Source: Nocardioides immobilis (lineage in GTDB: Bacteria > Actinomycetota > Actinomycetes > Propionibacteriales > Nocardioidaceae). Taken from it: DNA of 43,390 nucleotides. The notes under the pieces are model-generated. The model was not told where the DNA came from, ran no database searches, and saw nothing but the letters and a program-made list of their open reading frames with translations. Made by a program: the position numbers and the translations under genes. The stretch covers positions 1 to 43,390 of the forward strand of contig NZ_QXGH01000048.1 of the NCBI RefSeq assembly GCF_003515065.1. Direction: 5' to 3'. Positions within the stretch are counted from its first letter, which is position 1. Every line of letters begins with the position of its first letter. Below, piece after piece: positions 15,031-23,253 of this stretch.

Positions 15031-16037
15031 GATGCTGCTCCTGCGAAGGACGAGGTGCTGAGCGCGGGGACGGTGATCTCCGGGCGACGGAGGTTGAGGG
15101 CGGCCTGGCGGAGCTGGCCGAGCTTGTCGAAGATGCCGGGATCGACCGGCCGGTGGCCCCAGACGGAGATGCCCTGGTGCGTGGCGACCTGCCACGCGGC
15201 CTCGACCTCGGGCGTGAGGACGATCGGGTTCCAGCCGACCTCGAGCTCGAACCCGGACGGGGTGGCGCAGTAGAACGACAGCTCCTTGTCGTTCGTGTGC
15301 TGCCCGATCGACCACGCCATCGTGAAGCCGAGCTCGCGGACCCGGGTGTACGCGCCGACCATGTCCTCGAGCGTCGCCGCCTGGATGTTGACGTGCTGCA
15401 CCTTGGTGCGGATCGGCTCGATCCTGAGGCCCTGGATGTTGGCCACCGCCACCGAGTGGTGGCGCTCGTTGACCCGCAGGAAGCGGATCTTCATGATCAG
15501 GCCGCTGATGTTCTCGTCGATGTAGTCCGACAGGCGCGAGTCGAAGACCGTGTTGTAGTAGCGGTGGATGCCGCCCGGGTCGCGCGAGGTGAGCGCAACG
15601 TGACCCATGCCGCCGTCACCGGTGACGAACCCGGAGCTGATCATCTGCAGCGGTTTGGGGGAGTCGACAGCGGTCGTGAAGATCTCCTGCGTGATCCCCT
15701 TGGGACCGGCGAAGCGCCACAGCCGCTCGACACCGCGGAGCGCGGCCTCCTCCGGCGTGCCCTCCTGGATCGGTACGCCGCGCTCGGTCACCCGGCGCAC
15801 GACGCGGTCGAAGGTGTCGTGGTCGGTGACGTGCCAGCCGACGGCCATCACGTCCTCGGCCGGGCCGCGCTGGATGAGGAACCGGCACTCGCGGCCGTCG
15901 AGACGGAACCGCAGCACGTCGTCGGTGAGCTCGTCCACGTGGAGGCCGATCGCGTCGGCGCCGAACCGGCGCCAGTCACGGAACCGCTGCGACTCGACGA
16001 CCAGGTAGCCGAGCCGGACCTTGCCGAAGACGCTCAC
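15027..16037 (-). CDS. Extradiol dioxygenase, BphC/HsaC-like
   Basis: The 336-residue protein has two VOC modules. The iron ligands are visible: His146 in MGHVALTS, His215 in VQHVNIQA and Glu266 in SGFELEVGW, as in 2,3-dihydroxybiphenyl and steroid catechol dioxygenases. Other conserved residues are HHSVAVAN (near 194) and the active-site tyrosine in SFYCATPSGFE. It should cleave the catechol made by the following monooxygenase and pass the product to the preceding hydrolase. GTG 16037 overlaps the hydrolase stop (GTGA). It is clearly different from the dioxygenase at 4798-5937, so the region had two ring-cleavage enzymes. Confidence 0.92.
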   Translation of the reverse strand: MSVFGKVRLGYLVVESQRFRDWRRFGADAIGLHVDELTDDVLRFRLDGRECRFLIQRGPAEDVMAVGWHVTDHDTFDRVVRRVTERGVPIQEGTPEEAALRGVERLWRFAGPKGITQEIFTTAVDSPKPLQMISSGFVTGDGGMGHVALTSRDPGGIHRYYNTVFDSRLSDYIDENISGLIMKIRFLRVNERHHSVAVANIQGLRIEPIRTKVQHVNIQAATLEDMVGAYTRVRELGFTMAWSIGQHTNDKELSFYCATPSGFELEVGWNPIVLTPEVEAAWQVATHQGISVWGHRPVDPGIFDKLGQLRQAALNLRRPEITVPALSTSSFAGAAS

Positions 16038-16909
16038 GACAGGCAGCCCTCATCGAGGTGGCGGATCGCGAGGGAGTTGAAGAGCTCGGCGCGCTCCCAC
16101 TGCACCCAGTGGCCGGTCCTCGAGGCCAGGTAGAGGTCGCAGTGGGGCATCGTCGCGGCGAGGGTGCGTCCACCGGAGGGCCGGTTGACCTTGTCGTCGG
16201 CTCCCCAGACGACCAGCGTCGGAGCCTGGACCTGCGCCAGCCGCCGGTCGCGGGTGAAGTCCATCCGCATCAGGGTGCGGAGTGCTGTGGGCCCCGAGGG
16301 CCGGCGCAGCGGCGGGTTGGCGACGACCTCGGGCTGGATGCTGGCCTGGTAGCGCAGCTCGATCAGCTCGTCCGGCACCGACGCGCCGTCGTAGACCAGG
16401 TAGTCGCGGATGAACGTCTCGAGCTTCGCGCGGGTCGGCCCCTCGCCGCCGTAGTAGGACAGCAGCGTGCTGAGTCCCTTGGTCGGAAGGCCGCGGGTGG
16501 TGCCCACGCCGCCGGGGCCCATCAGGACCAGCCGGCCGACCTTGTCCGGCCGGTCCAAGGCCAGCCGGAGCGCGGCAGCGCCGCCGTACGAGTTGCCGAC
16601 CAGATGGGCCTTGTCGATGCCGAGCTCGTCGAGGAGCCCACGGATCGCGGCAGCGAGGTCCCCGAAGGGGTCCTCGTGGTCGATGTCCTTCGTCGACCGT
16701 CCGTAGCCGGGCATGTCGGGGACGATCACCCGGAAGTGCTCCGCGAGCACCTCGATGTTGCGGCTGTAGTTGGACGCGCCGGTCGCGCCGGCGCCGCCGC
16801 CGTGGAGAAGTACGACGGGCGCACCCGCTCCCGCTTCCGTCACGAAGATCTCGCGACGTCCGACCCGGACGGTGTGCTCGGTGCGCTGGACCCGTGCTGC
16901 TGCGCTCAT
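16034..16909 (-). CDS. Meta-cleavage product hydrolase (MhpC/HsaD-like alpha/beta hydrolase)
   Basis: This 291-residue alpha/beta hydrolase cleaves the C-C bond of ring-opened products. The oxyanion loop is LLHGGGAGATG (34-44), the nucleophile Ser107 lies in GNSYGG, the acid is Asp239 (WGADDKVN) and the base is His267 (TGHWVQWE), the pattern of MhpC, BphD and HsaD. The ATG at 16909 is chosen because it lies 19 nt after an operator and matches the place of the operon A start; a longer frame to 16966 would run through the promoter. It is the first gene of operon B and is followed by overlapping genes. Confidence 0.92.
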   Translation of the reverse strand: MSAAARVQRTEHTVRVGRREIFVTEAGAGAPVVLLHGGGAGATGASNYSRNIEVLAEHFRVIVPDMPGYGRSTKDIDHEDPFGDLAAAIRGLLDELGIDKAHLVGNSYGGAAALRLALDRPDKVGRLVLMGPGGVGTTRGLPTKGLSTLLSYYGGEGPTRAKLETFIRDYLVYDGASVPDELIELRYQASIQPEVVANPPLRRPSGPTALRTLMRMDFTRDRRLAQVQAPTLVVWGADDKVNRPSGGRTLAATMPHCDLYLASRTGHWVQWERAELFNSLAIRHLDEGCLS

Positions 16910-16927
16910 GACGACCTCATCTCTGAA

Positions 16928-16945
16928 ACTGATGAAATCATCAGT
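16928..16945. promoter_or_regulatory. Operator B2, 18-bp palindrome
   Basis: ACTGATGAAATCATCAGT is two perfect 8-bp arms around AA. It lies 18 bp from the hydrolase ATG and overlaps the probable -10 region of operon B, as operator A2 does for operon A. The half-site is TGATGA, against TGACGA in region A. Confidence 0.8.
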
Positions 16946-16960
16946 CACGATGAATCCCTC

Positions 16961-16966
16961 TGTCAA
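16961..16966 (-). promoter_or_regulatory. -35 box of operon B
   Basis: TTGACA on the minus strand lies 6 nt from operator B1 and 16 nt from operator B2, the same distances as in region A. Confidence 0.6.
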
Positions 16967-16972
16967 GACATT

Positions 16973-16988
16973 CTGATGAAGTCATCAG
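16973..16988. promoter_or_regulatory. Operator B1, 16-bp palindrome
   Basis: CTGATGAAGTCATCAG is two perfect 7-bp arms around AG. Its centre is 44 bp from that of operator B2. It lies 14 bp before the ATG of the TetR gene, so it should give autorepression. Confidence 0.8.
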
Positions 16989-17002
16989 TTATGATGTGCG
17001 TC

Positions 17003-17644
17003 ATGACGATCGAGCCCGTTGCCACGCCTACTCGCGTCGACCGTCGTCGGGAGCGCACCCGGGCAGCGCTCATCGCCGCCGCGCAGGAGTTCCTCGCCGA
17101 CGGCCGGACCGCCGTGTCGATCCAGCAGATCACCGACGCGGCAGACGTCGGCTTCGGCAGCTTCTACAACCACTTCGAGAGCAAGGAGGCGTTGTTCGAG
17201 GCGGCGGTCGAGGCGGTGCTGCAGGTCTATGGAGCCGCGCTCGACGGGCTCGTCGCGGGCTACGACGACCCCGCCGAGGTGTTTGCCGTCAGCTTCCGGT
17301 TGACCGGGCGGCTCCAGCGCCAGATCCCTGCGATGGTGCGGGTCCTGCTCAACGAGGGCGTCGGCATCCTGCTGCGCGACGAGGGCCTGCGGCCCCGGGC
17401 GATCCACGACATCGAGGGGGCTGTGGCTGCGGGGCGGTTCGACATCGAGGACTCCGACCTGGCGGTCATGTCGGCCGGGGGAGCGCTCCTCGGGCTGCTC
17501 CAGCTGCTCGACGCCAATCCCGACGCGGACGCTGGGGCGCTCACCGACATGATGACCGCCCGAGTGCTGCGAGGGTTCGGCATGACCAAGGCCGCGGCGG
17601 AGAAGCTGTGCAGCCGGCCGCTTCCGGAGCTGCCGGAGATCTGA
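17003..17644 (+). CDS. TetR family repressor B of the operon at 16909-11574
   Basis: The 213-residue regulator is a paralogue of the one at 4017-4670. Its helix-turn-helix is IQQITDAADVGFGSFYNHF (about residues 38-56), followed by ESKEALFEAAVEAVL, then DDPAEVFAVSFRLTGRLQR and an end CSRPLPELPE. It is divergent from the C-C hydrolase operon with two palindromes in the 93 bp between the start codons. It probably represses both directions and is released by a substrate or intermediate of the meta-cleavage route. ATG 17003 is the start that leaves the operators outside the gene. Confidence 0.9.
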   Translation: MTIEPVATPTRVDRRRERTRAALIAAAQEFLADGRTAVSIQQITDAADVGFGSFYNHFESKEALFEAAVEAVLQVYGAALDGLVAGYDDPAEVFAVSFRLTGRLQRQIPAMVRVLLNEGVGILLRDEGLRPRAIHDIEGAVAAGRFDIEDSDLAVMSAGGALLGLLQLLDANPDADAGALTDMMTARVLRGFGMTKAAAEKLCSRPLPELPEI

Positions 17645-17706
17645 GCGACGATCCGCGCGGGGCGGGTTCCGACCGTAGGAGGACGCCGACGCGGTGCGGG
17701 TGCGGC

Positions 17707-17712
17707 TAGCGT
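17707..17712 (+). promoter_or_regulatory. Leaderless -10 box of oxidoreductase at 17719
   Basis: TAGCGT ends exactly 6 nt before the ATG at 17719. Confidence 0.55.
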
Positions 17713-17718
17713 CCGGCC

Positions 17719-18720
17719 ATGCGCGCTGTCGTCATCACCCGCCACGGCGACCTTGAGGTCCTCCAGGTCCAGGACCGCCCCGACCCGGAGCCACCCGGGC
17801 CTGGCGAGGTCGCCGTCGACGTACGCGCCGCCGGCGTGAACTTCGCCGACACCATGGCGCGGGTCGGGTTCTACCCCGAGGCTCCCAGGCCGCCGATGGT
17901 GGTCGGCTACGAGGTCGCGGGCGACGTCACGGCGGTCGGACCCGACGTCGACTCCGTCGCGGTCGGCGACCGGGTGCTCGCCGGCACCCGGTTCGGTGGG
18001 TACGCCGAGCGCGTGGTGGTCGGGGCTCGGGACGTCGTGCCTCTCGACGACCGGCTGACCTACGAGCAGGGCGCAGCGATCCCCGTCAACTACGCTACGG
18101 CGTGGGCCGGGCTGGTGCGGTACGGCACGTTGCAGCCCGGCGAGCGCGTCCTCATCCACGCCGCCGCCGGTGGGGTCGGGATCGCGGCGACCCAGATCGC
18201 CCGCGCCGTCGGTGCGGAGGTGCACGGCACCGCGTCGCCGGGCAAGCATGATGCGATCCGCGGGTTCGGCGTCGAGGTGGCCCACGACTACACGCAGAAG
18301 AACTGGCATCGCGGGCTGCCGCCGTACGACCTGGTGATGGACGCGATCGGTGGCCCGAGCTTCCGCACCAGCTACGACCTGCTCCGCCCGGGTGGCCGGC
18401 TGGTCGCGTTCGGGGCGTCCTCGGTCATGGACGGCGCGAGCCGCAACCTCCTCCAAGCGGCCCGCACGATGATCCGGATGCCGCGGTTCAACCTGGTGAA
18501 GCAGATGTCGGCGTCCAAGGCCGTGATCGGCCTCAACATGCTGGCGCTGTGGGACGACGCCGGCACGCTCGAACCGTGGATCACGCCCCTCCGCGAGCTG
18601 ATCGCCGACGGCACGGTGCAGCCGGTGGTCGCCGAGGCCTTCAGCTTCGAGCGGGCGGGTGACGCGCACCGGATGATCGCCGAGCGCCGGAACGTCGGCA
18701 AGGTCGTGCTGGTGCCGTAG
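17719..18720 (+). CDS. Quinone oxidoreductase-like MDR-family dehydrogenase
   Basis: This 333-residue medium-chain reductase lacks the catalytic zinc ligands and has the features of the NADPH:quinone oxidoreductase group: GVNFADTMARVGFYP (near 36-50), GYEVAGDV (near 60) and the cofactor loop HAAAGGVGIAATQIA (near 152-166). It probably reduces a quinone or enone with NADPH. It follows the TetR gene by 74 bp but has its own leaderless-type promoter, so it need not belong to the aromatic operon, although quinone or enoyl intermediates would make it a sensible helper. Confidence 0.88.
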   Translation: MRAVVITRHGDLEVLQVQDRPDPEPPGPGEVAVDVRAAGVNFADTMARVGFYPEAPRPPMVVGYEVAGDVTAVGPDVDSVAVGDRVLAGTRFGGYAERVVVGARDVVPLDDRLTYEQGAAIPVNYATAWAGLVRYGTLQPGERVLIHAAAGGVGIAATQIARAVGAEVHGTASPGKHDAIRGFGVEVAHDYTQKNWHRGLPPYDLVMDAIGGPSFRTSYDLLRPGGRLVAFGASSVMDGASRNLLQAARTMIRMPRFNLVKQMSASKAVIGLNMLALWDDAGTLEPWITPLRELIADGTVQPVVAEAFSFERAGDAHRMIAERRNVGKVVLVP

Positions 18721-18776
18721 GCCGGTGTTGCAGCAAACCTTGTGACGGCGAGCAGCGCTCCGAGGAAGATGACGCC

Positions 18777-19466
18777 ATGTGCTTCTCCGCGGAGATGGAT
18801 CTCGCCGCCGGCGCGGTGATCACGGCTGTCGGCATCGACACGCTGCGCAACGTCCGCACCCGCGACCAGCTCGCGCTGGCAGCACTGCCGTTGGTGCTCG
18901 GTGTTCACCAGCTCGTCGAGACGCTGGTCTGGTGGAACCTCGAGGGCCGCGTCTCCGACGCGGTCGGCGACCCGGCGGCCTGGGTCTACCTCGTCATCGC
19001 GCTGGGCGTGGTGCCGGTGCTGGTGCCCTACGCGTTCCTGAGGACGGGGGCCGGGCGGTCGCCGCTCCTCGACCGGGTCTTCCTGCTCGCGGGGCTCGGT
19101 GCGGCCGTCGTCGGCCTGGCCGCGCTGGGGCTGGAACCGGTCGCGCGGCGCATCGACGGCCACCACATCTCCTACAGCCCCGGCGTGCCGTACGACGCGG
19201 CGGTGCTGACGGCGTACGTCCTCGCCAGCTGCGGTCCGCCCCTCGCCGCCCGTGCCTCGTCACTCCGGTGGTTCGGCGTCGGCAACCTGGTCGTGGTCGC
19301 CCTCCTGGCGTGGCTCGACCAGAACGCCGTCGTGTCCTTGTGGTGCGTGTGGGCGGCTCTGACGAGCGTCCTGATCAACGTCCACGTGCGCGAGTCCGGA
19401 ATGCCGTCATCCGACCGTGACGGAAAACGGCGCAACAGGACTGTTGTGCGCCTCCATCGCAACTGA
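18777..19466 (+). CDS. DUF6629-like integral membrane protein
   Basis: The 229-residue protein starts MCFSAEMDLAAGAVITAVG, the signature beginning of DUF6629 proteins of actinobacteria. It has about seven hydrophobic segments; QLVETLVWWNLEG at about 43-55 is another conserved stretch. The C-terminus is basic and probably cytoplasmic. No function is known. GAGGAAG lies 9 nt before the ATG. The next gene begins 14 bp downstream with its own promoter inside the 3' end of this gene. Confidence 0.8.
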   Translation: MCFSAEMDLAAGAVITAVGIDTLRNVRTRDQLALAALPLVLGVHQLVETLVWWNLEGRVSDAVGDPAAWVYLVIALGVVPVLVPYAFLRTGAGRSPLLDRVFLLAGLGAAVVGLAALGLEPVARRIDGHHISYSPGVPYDAAVLTAYVLASCGPPLAARASSLRWFGVGNLVVVALLAWLDQNAVVSLWCVWAALTSVLINVHVRESGMPSSDRDGKRRNRTVVRLHRN

Positions 19467-19468
19467 TC

Positions 19469-19474
19469 TAGCAT
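19469..19474 (+). promoter_or_regulatory. Leaderless -10 box of FAD oxidoreductase at 19481
   Basis: TAGCAT ends exactly 6 nt before GTG 19481. TTGTGC at 19444-19449 is a possible -35 box. Confidence 0.55.
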
Positions 19475-19480
19475 CAACCC

Positions 19481-20839
19481 GTGCGTTCTCTTGCGGATTC
19501 AGTGAACCTGCCCCTCTGGCTCGACACCCCCGCGCGCCCCGACCCGCGCCCGGCCCTGACCGGGGACACCACGGCTGACCTGGTCGTCGTCGGGGGCGGC
19601 TTCTGCGGCCTCTGGACCGCGCTCCGGGCGGTCGAGCGCGAGCCCGGGCGTGACGTGCTGCTGCTCGAGGGGGACCGGATCGCGGAGCACGCGACCGGTC
19701 GCAACGGCGGCTTCTGCGAGGCGTCGCTGACCCACGGCGAGCACAACGGACGCACCCGCTGGCCCGGGGAGTACGACGACCTGGTCCGGCTGGGCGTCGA
19801 GAACCTCGACGCGATCGAGGAGACCATGACCCGCTACGCCATCGACTGCGGCTTCCTCCGCGGCGGCACCCTCACCGTGGCGACCCGCGAGCACCAGGTC
19901 GCCGGGCTGGCGCCGGACGCCCCCGGTTTCCTCGACCAGGACGCTGTCCGCGCCGTGGTCGACTCGCCGACCTACCTGGCCGGCCGGCTCGCTGGGCCGG
20001 AGACCTGTGCCGTGGTCGACCCGGCGCGGCTGGCGTGGGGGTTGGCGGGAGCCGCCGAGCGCCAGGGCGTGCGGATCGTCGAGAACACCCCGGTCACGGG
20101 GATCCGGCGCGACGGCGACCACCTCGAGGTGGCCACGCCGAACGGGGTGGTGCGCGCCCGCCGGGTGGCCCTCGGGACCAACGCGTTCCGCCCGCTGCTG
20201 CGCCGGCTGCGGCTCACGACGGTGCCCGTCTACGACTACGTCCTCGCGACCGAGCCGCTGACCGACGACCTGCTCGCCGCACTGCGCTGGGATCCCGCGC
20301 TGGGGGTCGGCGACTCGGGCAACCAGTTCCACTACTACCGGATCACGCCGGACCGCCGGATCCTCTGGGGCGGCTACGACGCGATCTACCACTACGGCCG
20401 GTCGATCGAGTCCGACCACGAGGAGCGACCCGCGACGTTCGCGCTGCTCGCGGAGCACTTCCACGCGACCTTCCCGCAGCTCGACGGCCTCCGGTTCACC
20501 CACCGGTGGGCCGGCGTCATCGACACCTCGACCCGCTTCAGCGCCAGCTTCGGTACGGCGCACGGCGGGCGGTCGTCGTACGCGCTCGGCTTCACCGGCC
20601 TCGGTGTCGGTGCCACCCGCTTTGCTGCTGACGTGATGCTCGACCTGCTGTCCGGTGTGGAGACCGAGCGGACCCGCCTGGAGATGGTGCGGCGGCCGGC
20701 GGTGCCGTTCCCGCCCGAGCCCGTGGCGTGGGCCGGCATCGAGCTCACCCGGCGCGCGCTGGCCCGCCAGGACGACACCGGGCGGCGCGGGGTGTGGTTG
20801 CGTACCCTCGACCGGATGGGGCTCGGGTATGACAGCTGA
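19481..20839 (+). CDS. FAD-dependent amine oxidoreductase (PuuB/DAO-like)
   Basis: The 452-residue flavoenzyme belongs to the D-amino-acid-oxidase fold group. It has the FAD-binding motif VVVGGGFCGLWTALRA (about 34-49), ATGRNGGFC (near 73), typical of gamma-glutamylputrescine oxidase-like enzymes, and a C-terminal GFTGLGVGATRFAADVML that closes the FAD site. The likely role is oxidation of a polyamine or its derivative to an aldehyde, feeding the aminotransferase and aldehyde dehydrogenase genes downstream. That substrate is inferred from the neighbouring polyamine transporter. The HAD gene starts 11 bp before its stop. Confidence 0.85.
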   Translation: MRSLADSVNLPLWLDTPARPDPRPALTGDTTADLVVVGGGFCGLWTALRAVEREPGRDVLLLEGDRIAEHATGRNGGFCEASLTHGEHNGRTRWPGEYDDLVRLGVENLDAIEETMTRYAIDCGFLRGGTLTVATREHQVAGLAPDAPGFLDQDAVRAVVDSPTYLAGRLAGPETCAVVDPARLAWGLAGAAERQGVRIVENTPVTGIRRDGDHLEVATPNGVVRARRVALGTNAFRPLLRRLRLTTVPVYDYVLATEPLTDDLLAALRWDPALGVGDSGNQFHYYRITPDRRILWGGYDAIYHYGRSIESDHEERPATFALLAEHFHATFPQLDGLRFTHRWAGVIDTSTRFSASFGTAHGGRSSYALGFTGLGVGATRFAADVMLDLLSGVETERTRLEMVRRPAVPFPPEPVAWAGIELTRRALARQDDTGRRGVWLRTLDRMGLGYDS

Positions 20840-21473
20840 CGGGCACCTCTGCGTCGGGTTCGACCTGGACATGACGCTCATCGACACGGTGCCCGGCTTC
20901 CGCCAGGTGCTGCTCGCCCTCGGCGGTGAGCTGGGCGTCGAGCTCCCGGTCGAGGAGCTGACCGCGAACCTCGGCCCGCCGCTCGACCTGATCCTCGGGC
21001 CGCACCTCGCCGAGGACGCGATCCAGCCCGCCGTCGACCGGTTCCGGGCGCTCTATCCCGACCACGCGATCGAGAGCGTGGTCGCGATGGCCGGTGCGCA
21101 CGACGCGATCGCCGCGGTCCGCCGCCACGGCGGCCGGGTGGTGGTCGTGACCGGCAAGTTCACGCCGAACGCCCGGCTCCACGTCGACCACGTCGGCTTC
21201 GACGTCGACCACCTCGAGGGCCAGGTGTGGGGTGTCGGCAAGGCCGACGTGCTGCGCCGCGAGGGCGCGAGCATCTACGTCGGTGACCACTTCCACGACG
21301 TGGAGGGCGCGCTCGCCGCCGGCGCCCTGAGCGTCTCGGTGCTCACGGGCGGGTGCACCCGGCAGGAGCTGTACGACGCGGGCACCCACGTCGTACTCGA
21401 CGACCTGGGGCAGTTCCCGGCCTGGCTGGACGACTACCTCGACGGCTCCGGCGGCCGCACGCCCCAGTTGTAG
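20829..21473 (+). CDS. HAD-superfamily phosphatase
   Basis: The 214-residue protein has motif I FDLDMTLIDT (near 11-20; nucleophile Asp in DLDMT), motif II VVVTGK (near 101), a lysine in VGKADVLRR and motif IV YVGDHFHDVEGA (near 147). This is the phosphoglycolate-phosphatase-like subgroup with an alpha-helical cap. The substrate is unknown. It overlaps the amine oxidoreductase by 11 bp and is surely co-transcribed with it. Its 3' end overlaps the 3' end of the convergent Lrp-family gene by 40 bp. Confidence 0.85.
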   Translation: MTADGHLCVGFDLDMTLIDTVPGFRQVLLALGGELGVELPVEELTANLGPPLDLILGPHLAEDAIQPAVDRFRALYPDHAIESVVAMAGAHDAIAAVRRHGGRVVVVTGKFTPNARLHVDHVGFDVDHLEGQVWGVGKADVLRREGASIYVGDHFHDVEGALAAGALSVSVLTGGCTRQELYDAGTHVVLDDLGQFPAWLDDYLDGSGGRTPQL

Positions 21474-21916
21474 GACTCCTTGCGGGTCTCGAGGTAGACG
21501 AACGTCTCGGTCGCCTGGACGCCGGGGATCCGCCGGATCCTGTCGGAGATGGTCAGCAGGTCCGCGTCGGACTTCGCCACCACCTCCGCGACGATGTCGA
21601 TGCTGCCGGCGGTCACGACGACGTAGATGACCTCGTCCAGCTCGCAGAGGGCGTCGGCGACCGGCTCGGTCGGCCCGGCGACCCGGATGCCGAGCATCGC
21701 CGCACGCGCGAAGCCGAGCTGGAGCGGGTCGGTCACCGCGGCGACGATCTGCATCACGCCGGATTCGACCAGCCGTTGCACCCGCTGGCGGACCGCCGCC
21801 TCGGACAGCCCGACCACCTTGCCGATCGCGGCATAGGAGCGGCGACCGTCCTGCTGGAGCTGTTCGATGATCGCGAGCGAGACGTCGTCGAGCTGAGAAC
21901 GCGGACTGCGAGCCAT
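21434..21916 (-). CDS. Lrp/AsnC family transcriptional regulator
   Basis: The 160-residue protein has an N-terminal winged helix (LDDVSLAIIEQLQQDGRRSY, then IGKVVGLSEAAVRQRVQRL; about 9-50) and a C-terminal RAM effector-binding domain (about 70-150). Lrp/AsnC proteins form octamers and respond to amino acids or related amines. It is divergent from the polyamine-binding protein gene, so it is the probable regulator of the transporter operon and perhaps of the catabolic genes on both sides. Confidence 0.9.
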   Translation of the reverse strand: MARSPRSQLDDVSLAIIEQLQQDGRRSYAAIGKVVGLSEAAVRQRVQRLVESGVMQIVAAVTDPLQLGFARAAMLGIRVAGPTEPVADALCELDEVIYVVVTAGSIDIVAEVVAKSDADLLTISDRIRRIPGVQATETFVYLETRKESYNWGVRPPEPSR

Positions 21917-22071
21917 GGCGGGATGCTTTCACGTCACGCTTCCGGTTACAACGACCGCCCAAACAGCGGATTCCGTTGCAGTCGTGTATCAACACAACCG
22001 AATCGCTTGTCACGACCCCTCCCTGGTGGCAGGATCCGAGACCTCCGAGTCACCCACGTCGAGGGGGAGCA
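21917..22071. promoter_or_regulatory. Divergent promoter region between Lrp gene and polyamine transporter
   Basis: This 155-bp region is less GC-rich than the genes. It contains an interrupted imperfect palindrome, TACAACGAC at 21947-21955 and GTCGTGTA at 21981-21988, that could be a site for the Lrp-family protein. GAGGGGGAGC gives a good ribosome binding site for ATG 22072. I cannot place the -10 boxes with confidence. Confidence 0.4.
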
Positions 22072-23253
22072 ATGACCATCAGAAGGATTCCGACGGGGCC
22101 AGGCCTTGGTCGCCGGCGGATGCTCCAGGGCGCCGGCCTCTCGGCGTTCGCGCTCGGGTCGCCGACGCTTCTGTCCGCGTGCGGCACCGAGTCGCAGAAG
22201 CAGACCGCGGACAGCTGCAAGAGCACCGACAAGTCGGACGAGGAGAAGGTGCTCGTCTTCTCCAACTGGCCCGAGTACATCGACATCAGGGGCGGGCGGA
22301 TGCCGACCCTCGAGCAGTTCGAGACCGAGAGCGGCATCGATGTCACCTACGACACCGACATCAACGACAACCTCGACTTCTTCGCCAAGGTCAAGGACCA
22401 GCTGGGCTCCTGCGAGCCGATCGGCCGCGACATCATCGTGATGACCGACTCGACGGCCGGCCGGATGATCGCGCTGGGGTGGATGCAGGAGCTCGACAAG
22501 TCGAACCTCCCCAACGTGGAGGCCAACCTGATCGACAGCCTGCGGACGCCGAGCTGGGACTCCGAGCGCAAGTACAGCGTCCCGTGGCAGGCCGGCCTCA
22601 CCGGCATCGCCTACAACGCCGACGTGACCGGCGAGGTCACCAGCTTCGAGGAGATGCTGACCCGCAGCGACCTCAAGGGGAAGGTCGGCCTGCTGACCGA
22701 GATGGAGGACACGATGGCCTTCATGCTCGTCCTCGAGGGTGCCGACCCCGAGGACTTCACCGACGACGAGTGGCAGTCGGCGATCGCGCGACTCGAGGAG
22801 GTCGTCGGTTCCGGGCAGGTCCGCCGGTTCACCGGCAACGACTACATCCGCGACCTCAAGTCCGGCAACCTGGCTGCCTGCATGGCGTGGTCCGGCGACA
22901 TCGCCGCGGCCGAGGACGAGCGGATCCCGTTCGTCCAGCCGGAGGAGGGCCTCAACATCTGGTCGGACAACATGATGGTTCCGAATCGGGCCGAGCACAA
23001 AACCAATGCAGAGATGCTCATGGACTACTACTACGACCCGGTCGTCGCGGCCACGCTGGCCGCCTGGGTCTGGTACATCTGCCCGGTCGAGGGCGCCCGG
23101 GAGGAGATGGAGCGCATCGACCCATCGCTCGTCGACAACAACCTGATCTTCCCGAGCGAGGAGTTCCTCGCCACCACCCGGGACTTCATGGTCCTCGACG
23201 AGAAGACCCGGCAGCAGTACGAGAGCGACTTCCGTCAGGCGAGCGGTGGCTGA
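22072..23253 (+). CDS. Polyamine ABC transporter substrate-binding lipoprotein (PotD/PotF-like)
   Basis: The 393-residue protein has a twin-arginine leader (GRRRMLQGAGLSAFALG) that ends in a lipobox, LLSAC, so it should be exported folded by Tat and anchored by lipid. The mature part has the PotD pattern: VLVFSNWPEYID (near 62-73), FETESGIDVTYD, VPWQAGLTGIAYN (near 172-184) and WSGDIAAA. It binds spermidine- or putrescine-like polyamines outside the membrane and delivers them to the permeases encoded downstream. The stop overlaps the ATPase start by 8 bp. Confidence 0.92.
   Translation: MTIRRIPTGPGLGRRRMLQGAGLSAFALGSPTLLSACGTESQKQTADSCKSTDKSDEEKVLVFSNWPEYIDIRGGRMPTLEQFETESGIDVTYDTDINDNLDFFAKVKDQLGSCEPIGRDIIVMTDSTAGRMIALGWMQELDKSNLPNVEANLIDSLRTPSWDSERKYSVPWQAGLTGIAYNADVTGEVTSFEEMLTRSDLKGKVGLLTEMEDTMAFMLVLEGADPEDFTDDEWQSAIARLEEVVGSGQVRRFTGNDYIRDLKSGNLAACMAWSGDIAAAEDERIPFVQPEEGLNIWSDNMMVPNRAEHKTNAEMLMDYYYDPVVAATLAAWVWYICPVEGAREEMERIDPSLVDNNLIFPSEEFLATTRDFMVLDEKTRQQYESDFRQASGG

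Noticed and set aside
16910..16966. Longer hydrolase frame beginning at 16966
   Set aside because: It would start within the TTGACA promoter and run through operator B2; ATG 16909 has the same position as the operon A start.
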